Both the position numbers and the translations under genes were made by a program. 64,000 bases of DNA. Origin: Stutzerimonas stutzeri SDM-LAC (GTDB taxonomy: Bacteria > Pseudomonadota > Gammaproteobacteria > Pseudomonadales > Pseudomonadaceae). Of this stretch, positions 45,743 to 57,833 are shown piece after piece. The stretch covers positions 93,035-157,034 of the forward strand of contig NZ_AGSX01000010.1 in NCBI RefSeq assembly GCF_000235745.1, given 5' to 3'. The notes under the pieces are model-generated. The model did no database searches. It had not been told where the DNA came from and was given only the letters and a program-made list of their open reading frames with translations. Within the stretch, counting starts at the first letter, position 1. Each line of letters starts with the position of its first letter.

Positions 45743-46687
45743 ATGGCTACCACCTCAACAGCCTTGCCCAAGGCCCCTGTTACCGATACGGCAAGCGAGT
45801 CGAACGAGCGCAAGCCGCGCCGGTTCGCACCCAGCTGGTTCCTCGTCAGCCCGTCCGTTGCGCTGTTGCTGCTGTGGATGCTGGTGCCGCTGTCGATGAC
45901 CGTGTACTTCTCGGTGATCCGCTACAACCTGCTCTACCCGGGCGAGAATGGCTTCGTCGGGTTGGAGAATTTTCAGTACTTCCTGACCGACGCCGGCTTC
46001 ATGCCCGGCATGATCAACACTTTGCTGCTGGTCGGCAGCGTACTGCTGATCAGCGTGGTGCTCGGCGTGCTGATCTCTGCGTTGTTGGAGGCGGCGGATT
46101 TCGCTGGTCGCGGCGTAGTTCGCGTCTTGCTGATCTCGCCGTTTTTCATCATGCCGACCGTCAGTGCCCTGGTCTGGAAAAACCTTATCTACCATCCCGT
46201 CTCCGGCATCCTCGCCGCCGTCTGGAAGTTCTTCGGCGCGCAGCCCATTGACTGGCTGGCCCAGCACCCGCTGCTCTCGATCATCATCATCGTGTCTTGG
46301 CAGTGGCTGCCCTTCGCAATCCTGATTCTGATGACCGCCATGCAGTCGCTCGATCAGGAACAGAAGGAAGCCGCCCGCCTCGACGGCGCCGGCCCGATCG
46401 CGATTTTCTGGCACCTGACGCTGCCGCATCTGGCGCGCCCCATCGCCGTAGTGGTGATGATCGAGACCATTTTCCTGCTCTCCGTTTTCGCTGAAATCTT
46501 CACCACGACCAGTGGCGGCCCCGGCTACGCCTCCACAAACCTTGCCTATCTGATCTACACCCAGGCGCTGCTGCAGTTCGACGTCGGCATGGCCTCCGCC
46601 GGCGGCCTGATCGCCGTGGTGATCGCCAATATCGCGGCGATCATCCTGGTGCGCATGCTCGGCAAGAATCTCACCGAAAAATACTGA
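45743..46687 (+). CDS. mtlF: Polyol ABC transporter permease
   Basis: 314 residues, about six membrane helices (first at 32-53). MalF-like permease with the EAA loop EQKEAARLDGAGPIAIFWHLTLPHLARP. It forms the inner-membrane channel with MtlG, whose gene starts 10 bp downstream. Confidence 0.93.
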   Translation: MATTSTALPKAPVTDTASESNERKPRRFAPSWFLVSPSVALLLLWMLVPLSMTVYFSVIRYNLLYPGENGFVGLENFQYFLTDAGFMPGMINTLLLVGSVLLISVVLGVLISALLEAADFAGRGVVRVLLISPFFIMPTVSALVWKNLIYHPVSGILAAVWKFFGAQPIDWLAQHPLLSIIIIVSWQWLPFAILILMTAMQSLDQEQKEAARLDGAGPIAIFWHLTLPHLARPIAVVVMIETIFLLSVFAEIFTTTSGGPGYASTNLAYLIYTQALLQFDVGMASAGGLIAVVIANIAAIILVRMLGKNLTEKY

Positions 46688-46697
46688 GGACAGACCG

Positions 46698-47531
<834 letters not shown>

Positions 47532-47578
47532 CCGCCGCCGTATCAACAAGACCGACAAGAACAAAAGAGGATTCGAAC

Positions 47579-48679
47579 ATGGCAGACCTGAAGATCCACA
47601 ACCTGAAGAAAGGTTTCGACGGCAACGAGATCATCAAGGGCATCGACCTGGATATCCGTGACCGTGAGTTCGTCGTCTTCGTCGGCCCCTCCGGCTGCGG
47701 AAAGTCCACTCTGCTGCGGTTGATCGCCGGGCTCGAAGAAGTCAGCAGCGGCACCATCGAGCTCGATGGTCGGGACATCACCGACCTCAGCCCGGCCAAG
47801 CGTGACCTGGCCATGGTGTTCCAGACCTACGCCCTGTATCCGCACATGACGGTACGCAAGAACATGTCGTTCGCCCTCGACCTGGCCGGTGCCGACAAGC
47901 AGGAAGTGGCGCGCAAGATCGAAGCCGCCGCGCGCACCCTGGAGCTGGAACCGCTGCTCGAACGCAAGCCGCGCCAACTCTCCGGCGGGCAGCGCCAGCG
48001 GGTCGCCATCGGTCGCGCCATCGTGCGCAACCCCAAGGTCTTCCTTTTCGATGAACCCCTGTCGAACCTTGACGCCGCGCTGCGCGTGCAGATGCGCCTG
48101 GAGCTGTCGCGCCTGCACCAGGAGCTGCAGGCCACGATGATCTACGTCACCCATGACCAGGTCGAAGCCATGACCCTGGCCGACAAGGTCGTAGTGCTCA
48201 ATGGCGGGCGCATCGAACAGGTCGGCTCGCCCATGGAGCTCTACCACCATCCGGCGAACCTGTTCGTTGCGGGCTTTCTCGGCACGCCAAAGATGGGTTT
48301 CCTCAAAGGGCGTATCAGCCGGACCGACGCTGCAGGCGTTGAAGTCGAGCTGGAAGCCGGCTGCCGCCTATACCTGCCACGGGGCGGCGCGCTGGCGGTG
48401 GGCGACCCGGTTACGTTGGGCATTCGTCCGGAGCATCTGAACCGTGGCAGCGAAGGCAATTGCCAGCTGACCGTAAAGGCCGATGTCAGCGAGCGACTGG
48501 GTAGCGACACCTATTGCCACGTCATCACCCGCACCGGCGAGCCGCTGACGATGCGCATCCGTGGCGATTTCACGCCGCGATATGGCGAGCCATTGACCCT
48601 GGACCTGGAGGCCGCGCACTGCCACCTGTTCGATCGCAACGGACTGGCCGTCGGCCAACCGCTGCAACAGGTCGCCTGA
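47579..48679 (+). CDS. mtlK: Polyol ABC transporter ATP-binding protein
   Basis: 366 residues from ATG 47579 (MADLKIHNLKKGFDG), preceded by AAAGAGGA; the frame is open back to 47030 only as a shadow of mtlG. MalK/UgpC-type ATPase: Walker A GPSGCGKST, signature [12 protein letters not shown], Walker B VFLFDEPLSNLD, H-loop VTHDQVEAMT, then a C-terminal regulatory OB-like domain (about 235-366). Energises the MtlEFG importer. Confidence 0.95.
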   Translation: MADLKIHNLKKGFDGNEIIKGIDLDIRDREFVVFVGPSGCGKSTLLRLIAGLEEVSSGTIELDGRDITDLSPAKRDLAMVFQTYALYPHMTVRKNMSFALDLAGADKQEVARKIEAAARTLELEPLLERKPRQLSGGQRQRVAIGRAIVRNPKVFLFDEPLSNLDAALRVQMRLELSRLHQELQATMIYVTHDQVEAMTLADKVVVLNGGRIEQVGSPMELYHHPANLFVAGFLGTPKMGFLKGRISRTDAAGVEVELEAGCRLYLPRGGALAVGDPVTLGIRPEHLNRGSEGNCQLTVKADVSERLGSDTYCHVITRTGEPLTMRIRGDFTPRYGEPLTLDLEAAHCHLFDRNGLAVGQPLQQVA

Positions 48680-48717
48680 CCGCCAGACCGTTCCAGCAAC
48701 AACCCGCTCGCCGACGT

Positions 48718-48740
48718 ATCGCTGCCATCACGGCAGCGAT
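48718..48740 (+). repeat. Intercistronic hairpin between mtlK and mtlD
   Basis: ATCGCTGCC (48718-48726) and GGCAGCGAT (48732-48740) form a perfect 9-bp stem with a 5-nt loop. It lies in the 105-bp gap that separates the transport genes from the catabolic genes. It could stabilise the upstream message or attenuate transcription. Confidence 0.55.
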
Positions 48741-48784
48741 TACGCCGCCGGCTTTTCCCCTTTTCACGCCCAGCGAGGCCTGAC

Positions 48785-50263
48785 ATGAAGTTGAATGAAC
48801 AGAACCTGCCGCAGCTGCCGGCGCACATCGCTCGTCCGTCCTATTCGCTCGGGTCGGTCACGGCCGGCATCGCACACATCGGGGTCGGCGGGTTTCATCG
48901 CGCCCATCAAGCGGCCTACACCGATGCGCTGATGAACACCGGTGAAGGACTCGATTGGGGTATTTGGGGCATCGGCACCCGCGCCGACGAGGTCTCCATG
49001 CGCGATGCGCTGGCCTCGCAGGATTACCTATACACCCTGGTCGAACTCGACGACCGCCCAGACACCGAGGTCCGCGTGATCGGCAGCATCCGCGACATGC
49101 TGCTTGTGACTCAGGACGGTTCCGAAGCAGTAGTCGCCAGGCTCGCCGACCCGGCCATCCGCATCGTCTCGCTGACCATCACCGAGGGCGGTTACTGCAT
49201 GGACGACAGCACCGGCGAGTTCAACGCCGCGCTGCCACAGATCCAGCATGATCTGGCCAATCCACGGGCGCCGATCAGCGTCTTCGGCCTGATCTGCGCG
49301 GCACTCGCCCGGCGCCGGGGCGAAGGCACGGGGCCCTTCACGGTAATGTCCTGCGATAACCTGCCCCACAACGGCGACGTCACCCGCAAGGCAACCCTGG
49401 CCTTCGCCACACGGGTGGATGCCGAGCTGGCCGGGTGGATCGAGCAGAACGTCAGCTTCCCCAACGCCATGGTCGACCGGATCACGCCGATGACCAGCGC
49501 CGCACACCGCAAGGACCTCAAACAGCAGCACGGCATAGACGATGCCTGGCCCGTCGTCTGCGAGCCCTTCGTGCAATGGGTGCTGGAGGACAGGTTCGTC
49601 GCCGGCCGGCCTGCCTGGGACAAGGTCGGCGTGCAGTTCACCGACGATGTCGCGCCCTACGAGGAAATGAAGATCAAGCTGCTCAACGGCAGCCACCTCG
49701 CGCTGACTTACCTCGGGTTCCTGCGCGGCTATCGCTTCGTGCACGAGACCATGGCCGACCCGCTGTTCGTCGAGTACATCCGCCGTTATATGGACGACGA
49801 CGTTACGCCGCAGCTGGCCCATGTACCCGGTATCGACCTGACGGAGTACAAGCGGACCCTGATCGAACGGTTCTCGAACTGCGCGATCGCCGATCAGCTT
49901 GAGCGCGTCTGCTCCGACGGCTCGTCGAAATTTCCCAAATTCAGCGTGCCCACCATCAATCGCCTGATCACCGATAACGCCGAGCTGGACCGCGCGGCGC
50001 TGGTCGTCGCGGCCTGGGCGCTGTACCTCAAAGGCGTCGACGAGAATGGAACCTCGTACAGCATTCCCGATCCGCGCGCCGAGTTCTGTCAGTCGCTGGT
50101 CGAGGACGATGAAGGCCTCGCTGAGCGGCTGCTGGGGCGCGAGGAAATCTTCGGCAAGCAGATTGGCCGGTCCCCGGCATTTCGCGATGCGTTCGAGCGC
50201 AACCTGCTGCGGCTGCGGACGCTGGGTGTCAGCGGCACGCTCGATCTGTTGCTGAAACGCTGA
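48785..50263 (+). CDS. mtlD: Mannitol 2-dehydrogenase (polyol long-chain dehydrogenase)
   Basis: 492 residues. It oxidises D-mannitol to D-fructose (and D-arabitol to xylulose) with NAD. N-terminal Rossmann part: IAHIGVGGFHRAHQAAYTD. Catalytic motif K-x4-N-x2-H in EMKIKLLNGSHLALTYLG, matching the P. fluorescens enzyme's Lys/Asn/His set. SLTITEGGYCMDD and MVDRITPMTS are also family hallmarks. It feeds fructose to MtlZ and xylulose to MtlY. Confidence 0.95.
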   Translation: MKLNEQNLPQLPAHIARPSYSLGSVTAGIAHIGVGGFHRAHQAAYTDALMNTGEGLDWGIWGIGTRADEVSMRDALASQDYLYTLVELDDRPDTEVRVIGSIRDMLLVTQDGSEAVVARLADPAIRIVSLTITEGGYCMDDSTGEFNAALPQIQHDLANPRAPISVFGLICAALARRRGEGTGPFTVMSCDNLPHNGDVTRKATLAFATRVDAELAGWIEQNVSFPNAMVDRITPMTSAAHRKDLKQQHGIDDAWPVVCEPFVQWVLEDRFVAGRPAWDKVGVQFTDDVAPYEEMKIKLLNGSHLALTYLGFLRGYRFVHETMADPLFVEYIRRYMDDDVTPQLAHVPGIDLTEYKRTLIERFSNCAIADQLERVCSDGSSKFPKFSVPTINRLITDNAELDRAALVVAAWALYLKGVDENGTSYSIPDPRAEFCQSLVEDDEGLAERLLGREEIFGKQIGRSPAFRDAFERNLLRLRTLGVSGTLDLLLKR

Positions 50264-50273
50264 GGAAGACGCC

Positions 50274-51797
<1,524 letters not shown>

Positions 51798-51912
51798 TGA
51801 GTTGAGCATGGGCCGAACGTGGTCACAAACCAACCGCATCGCATCGCAGGTGTCAGTAGACGCAAGCTAATCCGCTCCATATGTCGCTTGCAGCGCAGAG
51901 ACAACCACAAAA

Positions 51913-51943
51913 AAGGCAGAGCCATGCTCTACGGCTCTGCCTT
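51913..51943. terminator. Terminator between convergent mtlY and the acyl-CoA dehydrogenase gene
   Basis: AAGGCAGAGCC (51913-51923) pairs with GGCTCTGCCTT (51933-51943), 11 bp around a 9-nt loop. On the minus strand it is followed by TTTTTTGTGG, a strong terminator for the acyl-CoA dehydrogenase gene; it may also end mtl transcripts. Confidence 0.85.
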
Positions 51944-51962
51944 CTTGGTGGCGCCCGCCAAC

Positions 51963-53189
51963 TCAGCGGCTACGCAACATTTCCCGCGGGAAGTACTTGC
52001 CCAGTTCATGCTTGGCAATCGAAGCGCGGTGGACCTCGTCCGGGCCGTCAGCCAGACGTAGGGTGCGCTGCATGGCCCACCAATGTGCCAGCGGGAAGTC
52101 CTCGGAGACCCCGGCACCACCGTGAATCTGGATGGCACGGTCGATGACCTTCAGCGCGACGTTTGGTGCCACGACCTTGATCTGTGCAATTTCACTCGCG
52201 GCGACCTTGTTGCCAACCGTGTCCATCATGTAGGCGGCGTTGAGCGTCAACAGTCGCGCCATGTTGATCTCGATCCGGCATTCGGCGATGTGGTCCAGGT
52301 TGGCGCCCAGTCGCGCCAGCGGCTTGCCGAACGCGGTGCGGTTCACGGAGCGCTCGCACATCAGCTTCAGCGCACGTTCGGCGACACCGACCGAGCGCAT
52401 GCAATGGTGAATACGACCTGGGCCAAGGCGGCCCTGAGCGATCTCGAAACCGCGGCCCTCGCCCAACAGCACATTCTCGTAAGGCACGCGGACGTTCTCC
52501 AGCAAGACCTCGGCATGGCCGTGCGGCGCGTCGTCGTAGCCAAACACCGGCAGCGGGCGCAGGACTTCCAGGCCCGGTGCGTCCATTGGCACGAGGATCA
52601 TCGAATGCTGCTGGTGACGCGGCGCATCAGGGTTGGTAAGACCCATGAAGATCATCACCTTGCAGCGAGGATCGCAGGCACCGGAGGTCCACCACTTGCG
52701 ACCATTGATGACCCATTCGTCACCCTCGCGTACCGCGCGGGCTTCCATGTTGGTGGCGTCGGACGACGCTACGCCTGGTTCGGTCATGCCGAACGCCGAA
52801 CGGATCTCGCCACGCAGCAACGGCTCCAGCCACTGCTTCTTGTGCGCTTCGCTACCGTAGCGAACCAGAACCTCCATGTTGCCGGTGTCCGGTGCCGAGC
52901 AGTTGAAGGCTTCCGGGCCAAGCCCCGAGCTGCCCATGATTTCAGCCAACGGCGCGTATTCGGTATTGGTCAGGCCAGCACCCAGCTCGGAATCCGGCAG
53001 AAACAGGTTCCACAGGCCCTCGGCTTTCGCCTTGGCCTTGAGTTCCTCGACGATGGCGGTTGGCTGCCAACGGTCGCCCTCTGCGACCTGCTGGTAAAAA
53101 ACCTTTTCGGCGGGATAGACGTGAGCATCCATGAACGCTTGCACACGCTCTCTCAGCTCTTGAACCTTCGGGGAGTAGGCGAAATCCAT
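51963..53189 (-). CDS. Acyl-CoA dehydrogenase
   Basis: 408 residues; FAD-dependent, ACAD10/11-like by the long N-terminal segment and central motifs. Visible: [39 protein letters not shown] (FAD and substrate region), [21 protein letters not shown], and the C-terminal [37 protein letters not shown]. It introduces a trans-2 double bond into an acyl-CoA; chain-length preference cannot be read. Divergent from the LysR gene across about 146 bp, so that regulator may control it. Confidence 0.9.
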   Translation of the reverse strand: MDFAYSPKVQELRERVQAFMDAHVYPAEKVFYQQVAEGDRWQPTAIVEELKAKAKAEGLWNLFLPDSELGAGLTNTEYAPLAEIMGSSGLGPEAFNCSAPDTGNMEVLVRYGSEAHKKQWLEPLLRGEIRSAFGMTEPGVASSDATNMEARAVREGDEWVINGRKWWTSGACDPRCKVMIFMGLTNPDAPRHQQHSMILVPMDAPGLEVLRPLPVFGYDDAPHGHAEVLLENVRVPYENVLLGEGRGFEIAQGRLGPGRIHHCMRSVGVAERALKLMCERSVNRTAFGKPLARLGANLDHIAECRIEINMARLLTLNAAYMMDTVGNKVAASEIAQIKVVAPNVALKVIDRAIQIHGGAGVSEDFPLAHWWAMQRTLRLADGPDEVHRASIAKHELGKYFPREMLRSR

Positions 53190-53335
53190 GGGCGATGACC
53201 TTCTGGCAGGTAATGTTTTGTAATTTTGAATGCTAGAGGACGCCTGTTGATTTATCTAAGCTATTTTCCTCGTGTATAAACATTCATCACCGATATATGA
53301 TCGGCGAACCCCGATACACGCCAGAGAGCACAACA

Positions 53336-54250
53336 ATGAACCTGAACAAGGTCGATCTGAATCTATTCATTGTCTTCGACGCCATCTATACCGAGGCGAA
53401 CCTCACCCGCGCCGGACAGATCGTGGGCATTACCCAGCCAGCCGTTTCCAACGCACTGGCACGCCTGCGGGAAACCTTCAACGACCCACTGTTCGTGCGA
53501 ACCGCTCAAGGCATGGTGCCGACGCCGATGGCGCAGAACATCATCGGGCCGGTACGTAATGCGCTGCAGTTGCTGCGCGTCTCGGTGCAGGAAAGCCGCA
53601 CCTTCAATCCGCTGCAGGCAAACAAGACCTTTCGCATCAGCATGACCGACCTCACCGAGGCTGTGGTGCTGCCGCCGCTGTTCCAGCGCCTGCGTCGCCT
53701 GGCGCCAAACGTGAAGATCGAGAGCATGCTAGCCAAGCGTCGCGAGACCACCAAGGAGCTGGCCGCCGGGCGACTGGATTTCGCCATGGACGCCCCGCTC
53801 AACACCGACCCACAAGTGCGCCACGTCAAACTGCTGGAAGACCGCTATGTCTGCGCCATGCGCCGCGGGCATCCGCTGGCCAAGGACAAGCTCAGCGTCG
53901 AGGAATACCTGTCGCTGTCGCACATCCATATTTCGAGCCGGCGCAGCGGGCTGGGCATGGTCGACCTGGCCCTCGGAAAGATGGGCCAACAGCGCAAGAT
54001 CGCCCTGCGCTCGCAGCACTACATGATGGCAACCCAGGTGATTCAGCAAACCGACATGGCAGTCACAGTTCCCGAGCGTTTCGCCCGTCGTCATGATCTG
54101 TACCAGGTGCCCTTGCCAGTGGATATCCCGCCGTTGGAGACACACATCTACTGGCACGAGAGCACCGATCAGGACCCGGCCAACCGCTGGATGCGAGAGC
54201 AGATGATCGAGATCGCTCAGCAGGTTACGGCGGCGCAGCAGGCCGACTGA
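53336..54250 (+). CDS. LysR-family transcriptional regulator
   Basis: 304 residues from ATG 53336 (MNLNKVDLNLFIVFDAIYTEANLTRAG), preceded by AGAGAG; the frame opens at 53297. N-terminal winged helix (TEANLTRAGQIVGITQPAVSNALARLRETFNDPLFVRT) and a C-terminal substrate-binding domain (from about 90). Its closest look is NodD/LinR/PA0477-type by the DPLFVRTAQGMVPTPMA segment. Effector unknown; placed to regulate the divergent acyl-CoA dehydrogenase gene. Confidence 0.9.
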   Translation: MNLNKVDLNLFIVFDAIYTEANLTRAGQIVGITQPAVSNALARLRETFNDPLFVRTAQGMVPTPMAQNIIGPVRNALQLLRVSVQESRTFNPLQANKTFRISMTDLTEAVVLPPLFQRLRRLAPNVKIESMLAKRRETTKELAAGRLDFAMDAPLNTDPQVRHVKLLEDRYVCAMRRGHPLAKDKLSVEEYLSLSHIHISSRRSGLGMVDLALGKMGQQRKIALRSQHYMMATQVIQQTDMAVTVPERFARRHDLYQVPLPVDIPPLETHIYWHESTDQDPANRWMREQMIEIAQQVTAAQQAD

Positions 54251-54275
54251 GTATCTAGCGGAGAATCCGAAAACA

Positions 54276-54300
54276 ACCGGCACGCGCAATGCGCGCCGGT
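54276..54300 (-). terminator. Terminator after the LacI-family repressor gene
   Basis: ACCGGC at 54276-54281 pairs with GCCGGT at 54295-54300, extended by 3 inner pairs after a mismatch. On the minus strand it is followed by TGTTTTC. It lies between the convergent LysR and LacI-family genes. Confidence 0.6.
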
Positions 54301-54305
54301 CTGAC

Positions 54306-55325
54306 TCAGGCGCTTTCGCGCATCACCACTTCAAAGCCCACATCGATACGCCGTTGCGGCGGCGCTTCACCGCGCATCAGGCTCAGCAACATCTGTCCAG
54401 CCAGCTTGCCAATCTCACCACGGGTGGTGCGCACGGTAGTCAGCGCCGGGTGCATCCAGGCGGCCGCTGGCAGGTCGTTGAACCCGGCAACAGCCAGCCG
54501 TTCCGGCACTGCCAAGTTCAGCTGGCGAGCACGAAACAGCGCACCCAGCGCCAGGTCGTCGTTATTGAAGAAGATTGCATCGATCTTCGGATGCTGCGCA
54601 AGTAACCGGTCGAGCAACTCGGCGCCCAGTCCGATGGATGAAACCTGCGGGGTGAGCAGCTCAAGCGCGGCATCGTATCGCGAGGCGCCGCGCATGACCT
54701 GTCGATAGCCTTCGGCACGCTGCAGCGTCCGCGGATCGAGTTGCGCGGCCGCAAACGCGATGTTGCGGTAGCCGCGTTCGAGCAGCTTGCGAGTCATGGC
54801 CGCGCCGGCTTCGAGCTGGGAAAAACCGACGCAATACTCCTCGTCAGCATCGCTCAGCTCCATCAGCGTCACGATTGGACTGGTGTAGCTGCCCAGCACT
54901 TCGCGCGCGGCATCGCTGCGCTCGAAGCCAGTGACCAGCAGCCCCGCCGGTTGATGTGCCAGGTAGGCACGCAACAGACGTTCGTCTTCTTCGGGATGGT
55001 AATGGCTGACGCCGATCATCAGCTCATAGCCCGCCGGCATCAGCACGCGCTGAATAGCTTCTACGGTATCGACGAACACCGCGTTCGATAACGAGGGGAT
55101 GATTACTGCGACCAGATTCGAGCGCGCGCTCGCCAAGTTCCGCGCCGCCGTATGCGGGACGTAACCCAAGGCCTTGACCGCGGCCATCACTCGCTCGCGC
55201 AGGGCGTCGGACACCCGCTCGGGTTGCGACAGCGCACGTGAGGCGGACATCAGTGAACAACCGGCACTGCGAGCCACATCGGACAACGTGGCCCGCTCAA
55301 GCGAACGGCGACGACGAGAGCTCAT
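54306..55325 (-). CDS. gntR: LacI-family repressor, gluconate GntR-like
   Basis: 339 residues from ATG 55325 (MSSRRRRSLERATLSDVA); the frame opens at 55415 but the extension is not family-like. LacI helix-turn-helix TLSDVARSAGCSLMSASRALSQPERVS and hinge helix TAARNLASARSN. The effector domain resembles E. coli and Pseudomonas gluconate repressor GntR: VAVIIPSLSNAVFVDTVEAIQ, CVGFSQLEAGAAMTRKLLERGYRNIAF, LDPRTLQRAEGYRQVM, FFNNDDLALGALF. Encoded just downstream of a TRAP system whose DctQ carries gluconokinase. Distinct from the unrelated GntR/FadR family. Confidence 0.85.
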   Translation of the reverse strand: MSSRRRRSLERATLSDVARSAGCSLMSASRALSQPERVSDALRERVMAAVKALGYVPHTAARNLASARSNLVAVIIPSLSNAVFVDTVEAIQRVLMPAGYELMIGVSHYHPEEDERLLRAYLAHQPAGLLVTGFERSDAAREVLGSYTSPIVTLMELSDADEEYCVGFSQLEAGAAMTRKLLERGYRNIAFAAAQLDPRTLQRAEGYRQVMRGASRYDAALELLTPQVSSIGLGAELLDRLLAQHPKIDAIFFNNDDLALGALFRARQLNLAVPERLAVAGFNDLPAAAWMHPALTTVRTTRGEIGKLAGQMLLSLMRGEAPPQRRIDVGFEVVMRESA

Positions 55326-55439
55326 GGTGGGATCCAGCGGCGAAAGGGCGGAGATTCTATACGGGAAGGCGCCCCGAAGCAGGCCAGGTGAGCACTGACA
55401 GACGCCAGCGTTCACCCGGCCTGAATGGGGTGCAACCGC

Positions 55440-56456
55440 TTACTTCGGCGCTTTTTCGATCGCTGCCTGTACTTCGTTGAACAGCGGCTCGCCAACCGTA
55501 TCGATCACGGTCTGGATGGCAGGCTTGGCCTGCTCACGCATGCGCTGGATTTCCTCCGCGCTGACCTTGTTCACTTCCATGCCGTGCTCCTTGATCTTGG
55601 CCAGGGCTTCGCGCGCTTCGGCGCGGGTGTCCTCGCGTTCGGCATCACGCGCTGTCTCGGCCGCCGTCCTGATAATGTCCTGCTCGGTTTTCGACAGGCC
55701 ATCCCACCAGCGCTTGGAGGCCGTGACGATCCATGGGCTGTACACGTGGTTGGTCACGCTCAGGTACTTCTGCACCTCGTAGAACTTGGACGAGAGGATG
55801 GTGTTATAGGGGTTTTCCTGACCGTCGACTGCCTTGGTTTCCAGTGCAGTAAACAGCTCGGAGAACGGCAGCGGGACAGCATTGGCGCCCATCAGTTTGA
55901 AGGTATCAATGAACACTGGGTTCGGCATGACCCGCAGTTTGATGCCGTCGAAGTCTTCCATCTTCTCGACCGGGCGCACGTTGTTGGTCAGGTTGCGGAA
56001 GCCGTTCTCCCAGTAGGCCAGGCCAACAAGACCCTTTTCCTCAAGCGCGTCCATGACTTTCTGGCCCACCGGACCATCCAGCACGTAGTCCGCCTGTTTT
56101 TCGCTTTCAAACAGGAACGGCGTGTCCCAGACCGCCATCTCTTCAGCCACGCCGACCAGAGTTGCGGTCGAGCCGACCATCATTTCCTGAGCGCCGCCCA
56201 TCAGTGCGTTCTGCATCTGATCGTCAGACCCCAGGCTGGCAGAACCAAAGGTGCGAACCTTGAGCTTGCCGTCAGACGCCTTTTTTATTTCCTCGGCCAG
56301 TAACTTCGCGGCGCGCCCCTGGTTGCTGTCCTCGTTGAGCCCGTAGCCGAAGCGAATCATCCGCGGCCGAATGTCGTCAGCTGCCTGAGCGGTGACTGCC
56401 GTGATAGCGCTGCCAAGGGTGGTGGCGGCCAGCGCCGCGATGAGAAATCTTTTCAT
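55440..56456 (-). CDS. TRAP transporter substrate-binding protein, probable gluconate binder
   Basis: 338 residues; signal peptide cleaved near residue 25 (AQAAD). DctP fold: MIRFGYGLNEDSNQGRAAKLLAEEIKKASDGKLKVRTFGSASLGSDDQM, ENGFRNLTNNVRPVEKMEDFDGIKLRVMPNPVFIDTFKLMGANAVPLPFSELFTALETKAVDGQENPYNTI. The Arg in KLRVM is the acid-binding position. It is of a different subfamily from the DctP at 26577. A substrate of gluconate is inferred from the fused kinase and the GntR-like repressor. Confidence 0.9.
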   Translation of the reverse strand: MKRFLIAALAATTLGSAITAVTAQAADDIRPRMIRFGYGLNEDSNQGRAAKLLAEEIKKASDGKLKVRTFGSASLGSDDQMQNALMGGAQEMMVGSTATLVGVAEEMAVWDTPFLFESEKQADYVLDGPVGQKVMDALEEKGLVGLAYWENGFRNLTNNVRPVEKMEDFDGIKLRVMPNPVFIDTFKLMGANAVPLPFSELFTALETKAVDGQENPYNTILSSKFYEVQKYLSVTNHVYSPWIVTASKRWWDGLSKTEQDIIRTAAETARDAEREDTRAEAREALAKIKEHGMEVNKVSAEEIQRMREQAKPAIQTVIDTVGEPLFNEVQAAIEKAPK

Positions 56457-56512
56457 GCTCTCTTACCTTTTGTTGTTGTGGATGAAGGGGTGAAGCTCAA
56501 GCCTCGCGTCGG

Positions 56513-57790
56513 TCATCGCAGCCACGCCAGTGGCACGGTGATGATTGACGGCACTGCAATCAGCAGAATGACGATGGCCAGATAGATGGCGAAGAACGGG
56601 ACGACACCGCGCACCAGTGTTTCCATGCGCAGCCGCCCTATTCCGCCGACAACGTTGAGCACCGTTCCAACGGGCGGCGTGATCAGACCGATCGAGCCGA
56701 TCAACACGAACATCACGCCGAAGTACACAGGATCGATGCCGGCCTTCACTGCAATCGGCGCCAGCACCGGGCCGAGAATCAGAATGGTCGGGGTCAGGTC
56801 GAGCACCATACCGATCGCGACCATCAGCACCATGATGGCGACCATCAGCAGCTTGGGATCTTCAGCCAGCGGGCCGAGCATCGAGGCGATTTCATCCGGC
56901 AGCTGAGCCAGGGTGATCATGTAGGCGGAGACGATTGCTGCAGCGCAAAGAAACATGACCGATGCCGTGGTGCGGCTGGCGCGTGTCAGCACCTCGACGA
57001 CACCGCCCCAACTCAGTTCGCGATACAACAGCGTCGACACCAGCAACGCATAGACTGCAGCCACCACTGCCGCCTCGGTCGGCGTGAACAGGCCGAAACG
57101 CAAACCACCCACGATGATGACCGGCAGCATCAACGCAGCCGCGCCATCGACCAGTGCCTTGCGGCGTTCGGCGCCGCTGGCCTTCGCCTGAGGGGGTTCT
57201 TCGATCTTGCGGGCGATCAGCGTCCACGCCACGACAAGCCCGGCGCCCATGATCAACCCCGGAACCATACCGGCGAGAAACAGCTGACTGATCGAGGTAT
57301 TGGTGACAACGCCGTAGATCACGAACGGCATCGACGGCGGAATGATCGGCGCGATGATCCCGCCCGCCGCCACCAGGCCCGATGACGAACTCAACGGGTA
57401 GCCGCGCTCGCGCATCATCGGCAGCAGCAGCGTCGCCAGCGCGGCGGTATCGGCCAACGCCGAACCGGACATGCTGGCCAGCAGGACCGACGCTGCAATC
57501 GCCACGTAGCCGAGGCCACCGCGCTTATGGCCGAAATAAGCCTGCGCCATGTTGATGATCCGGCGCGAGATGCCGCCCGCATTCATCAATTCGCCGGCGA
57601 GGATGAAGAACGGCACCGCCAACAACGGAAAGCTGTCGGCACCGGCCTGAAGGTTCTGGGCCAGCAGTTGCACATCCCAGAAATCCAGATACCACATCAG
57701 CACCGCGCCGGTAAGAATCAGCGCGAAGGCGATCGGCATGCCGAAGGCCATGAAGCCAAACAATGACGATAAGAAGACAACGACAGTCAT
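56513..57790 (-). CDS. TRAP transporter large permease (DctM family)
   Basis: 425 residues, about twelve helices. MAFGMPIAFALILTGAVL, VPFFILAGELMNAGGISRRI, SMSGSALADTAALATLLLPMM, AAGGIIAPIIPPSMPFVIYG and LITPPVGTVLNVVGGIG are DctM landmarks. It works with the fused DctQ encoded 43 bp upstream and the DctP encoded 56 bp downstream. Confidence 0.94.
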   Translation of the reverse strand: MTVVVFLSSLFGFMAFGMPIAFALILTGAVLMWYLDFWDVQLLAQNLQAGADSFPLLAVPFFILAGELMNAGGISRRIINMAQAYFGHKRGGLGYVAIAASVLLASMSGSALADTAALATLLLPMMRERGYPLSSSSGLVAAGGIIAPIIPPSMPFVIYGVVTNTSISQLFLAGMVPGLIMGAGLVVAWTLIARKIEEPPQAKASGAERRKALVDGAAALMLPVIIVGGLRFGLFTPTEAAVVAAVYALLVSTLLYRELSWGGVVEVLTRASRTTASVMFLCAAAIVSAYMITLAQLPDEIASMLGPLAEDPKLLMVAIMVLMVAIGMVLDLTPTILILGPVLAPIAVKAGIDPVYFGVMFVLIGSIGLITPPVGTVLNVVGGIGRLRMETLVRGVVPFFAIYLAIVILLIAVPSIITVPLAWLR

Positions 57791-57833
57791 GCACGGACCT
57801 CGGGTGGGCGTATGCCCTTGTTGTTATCAGGAA

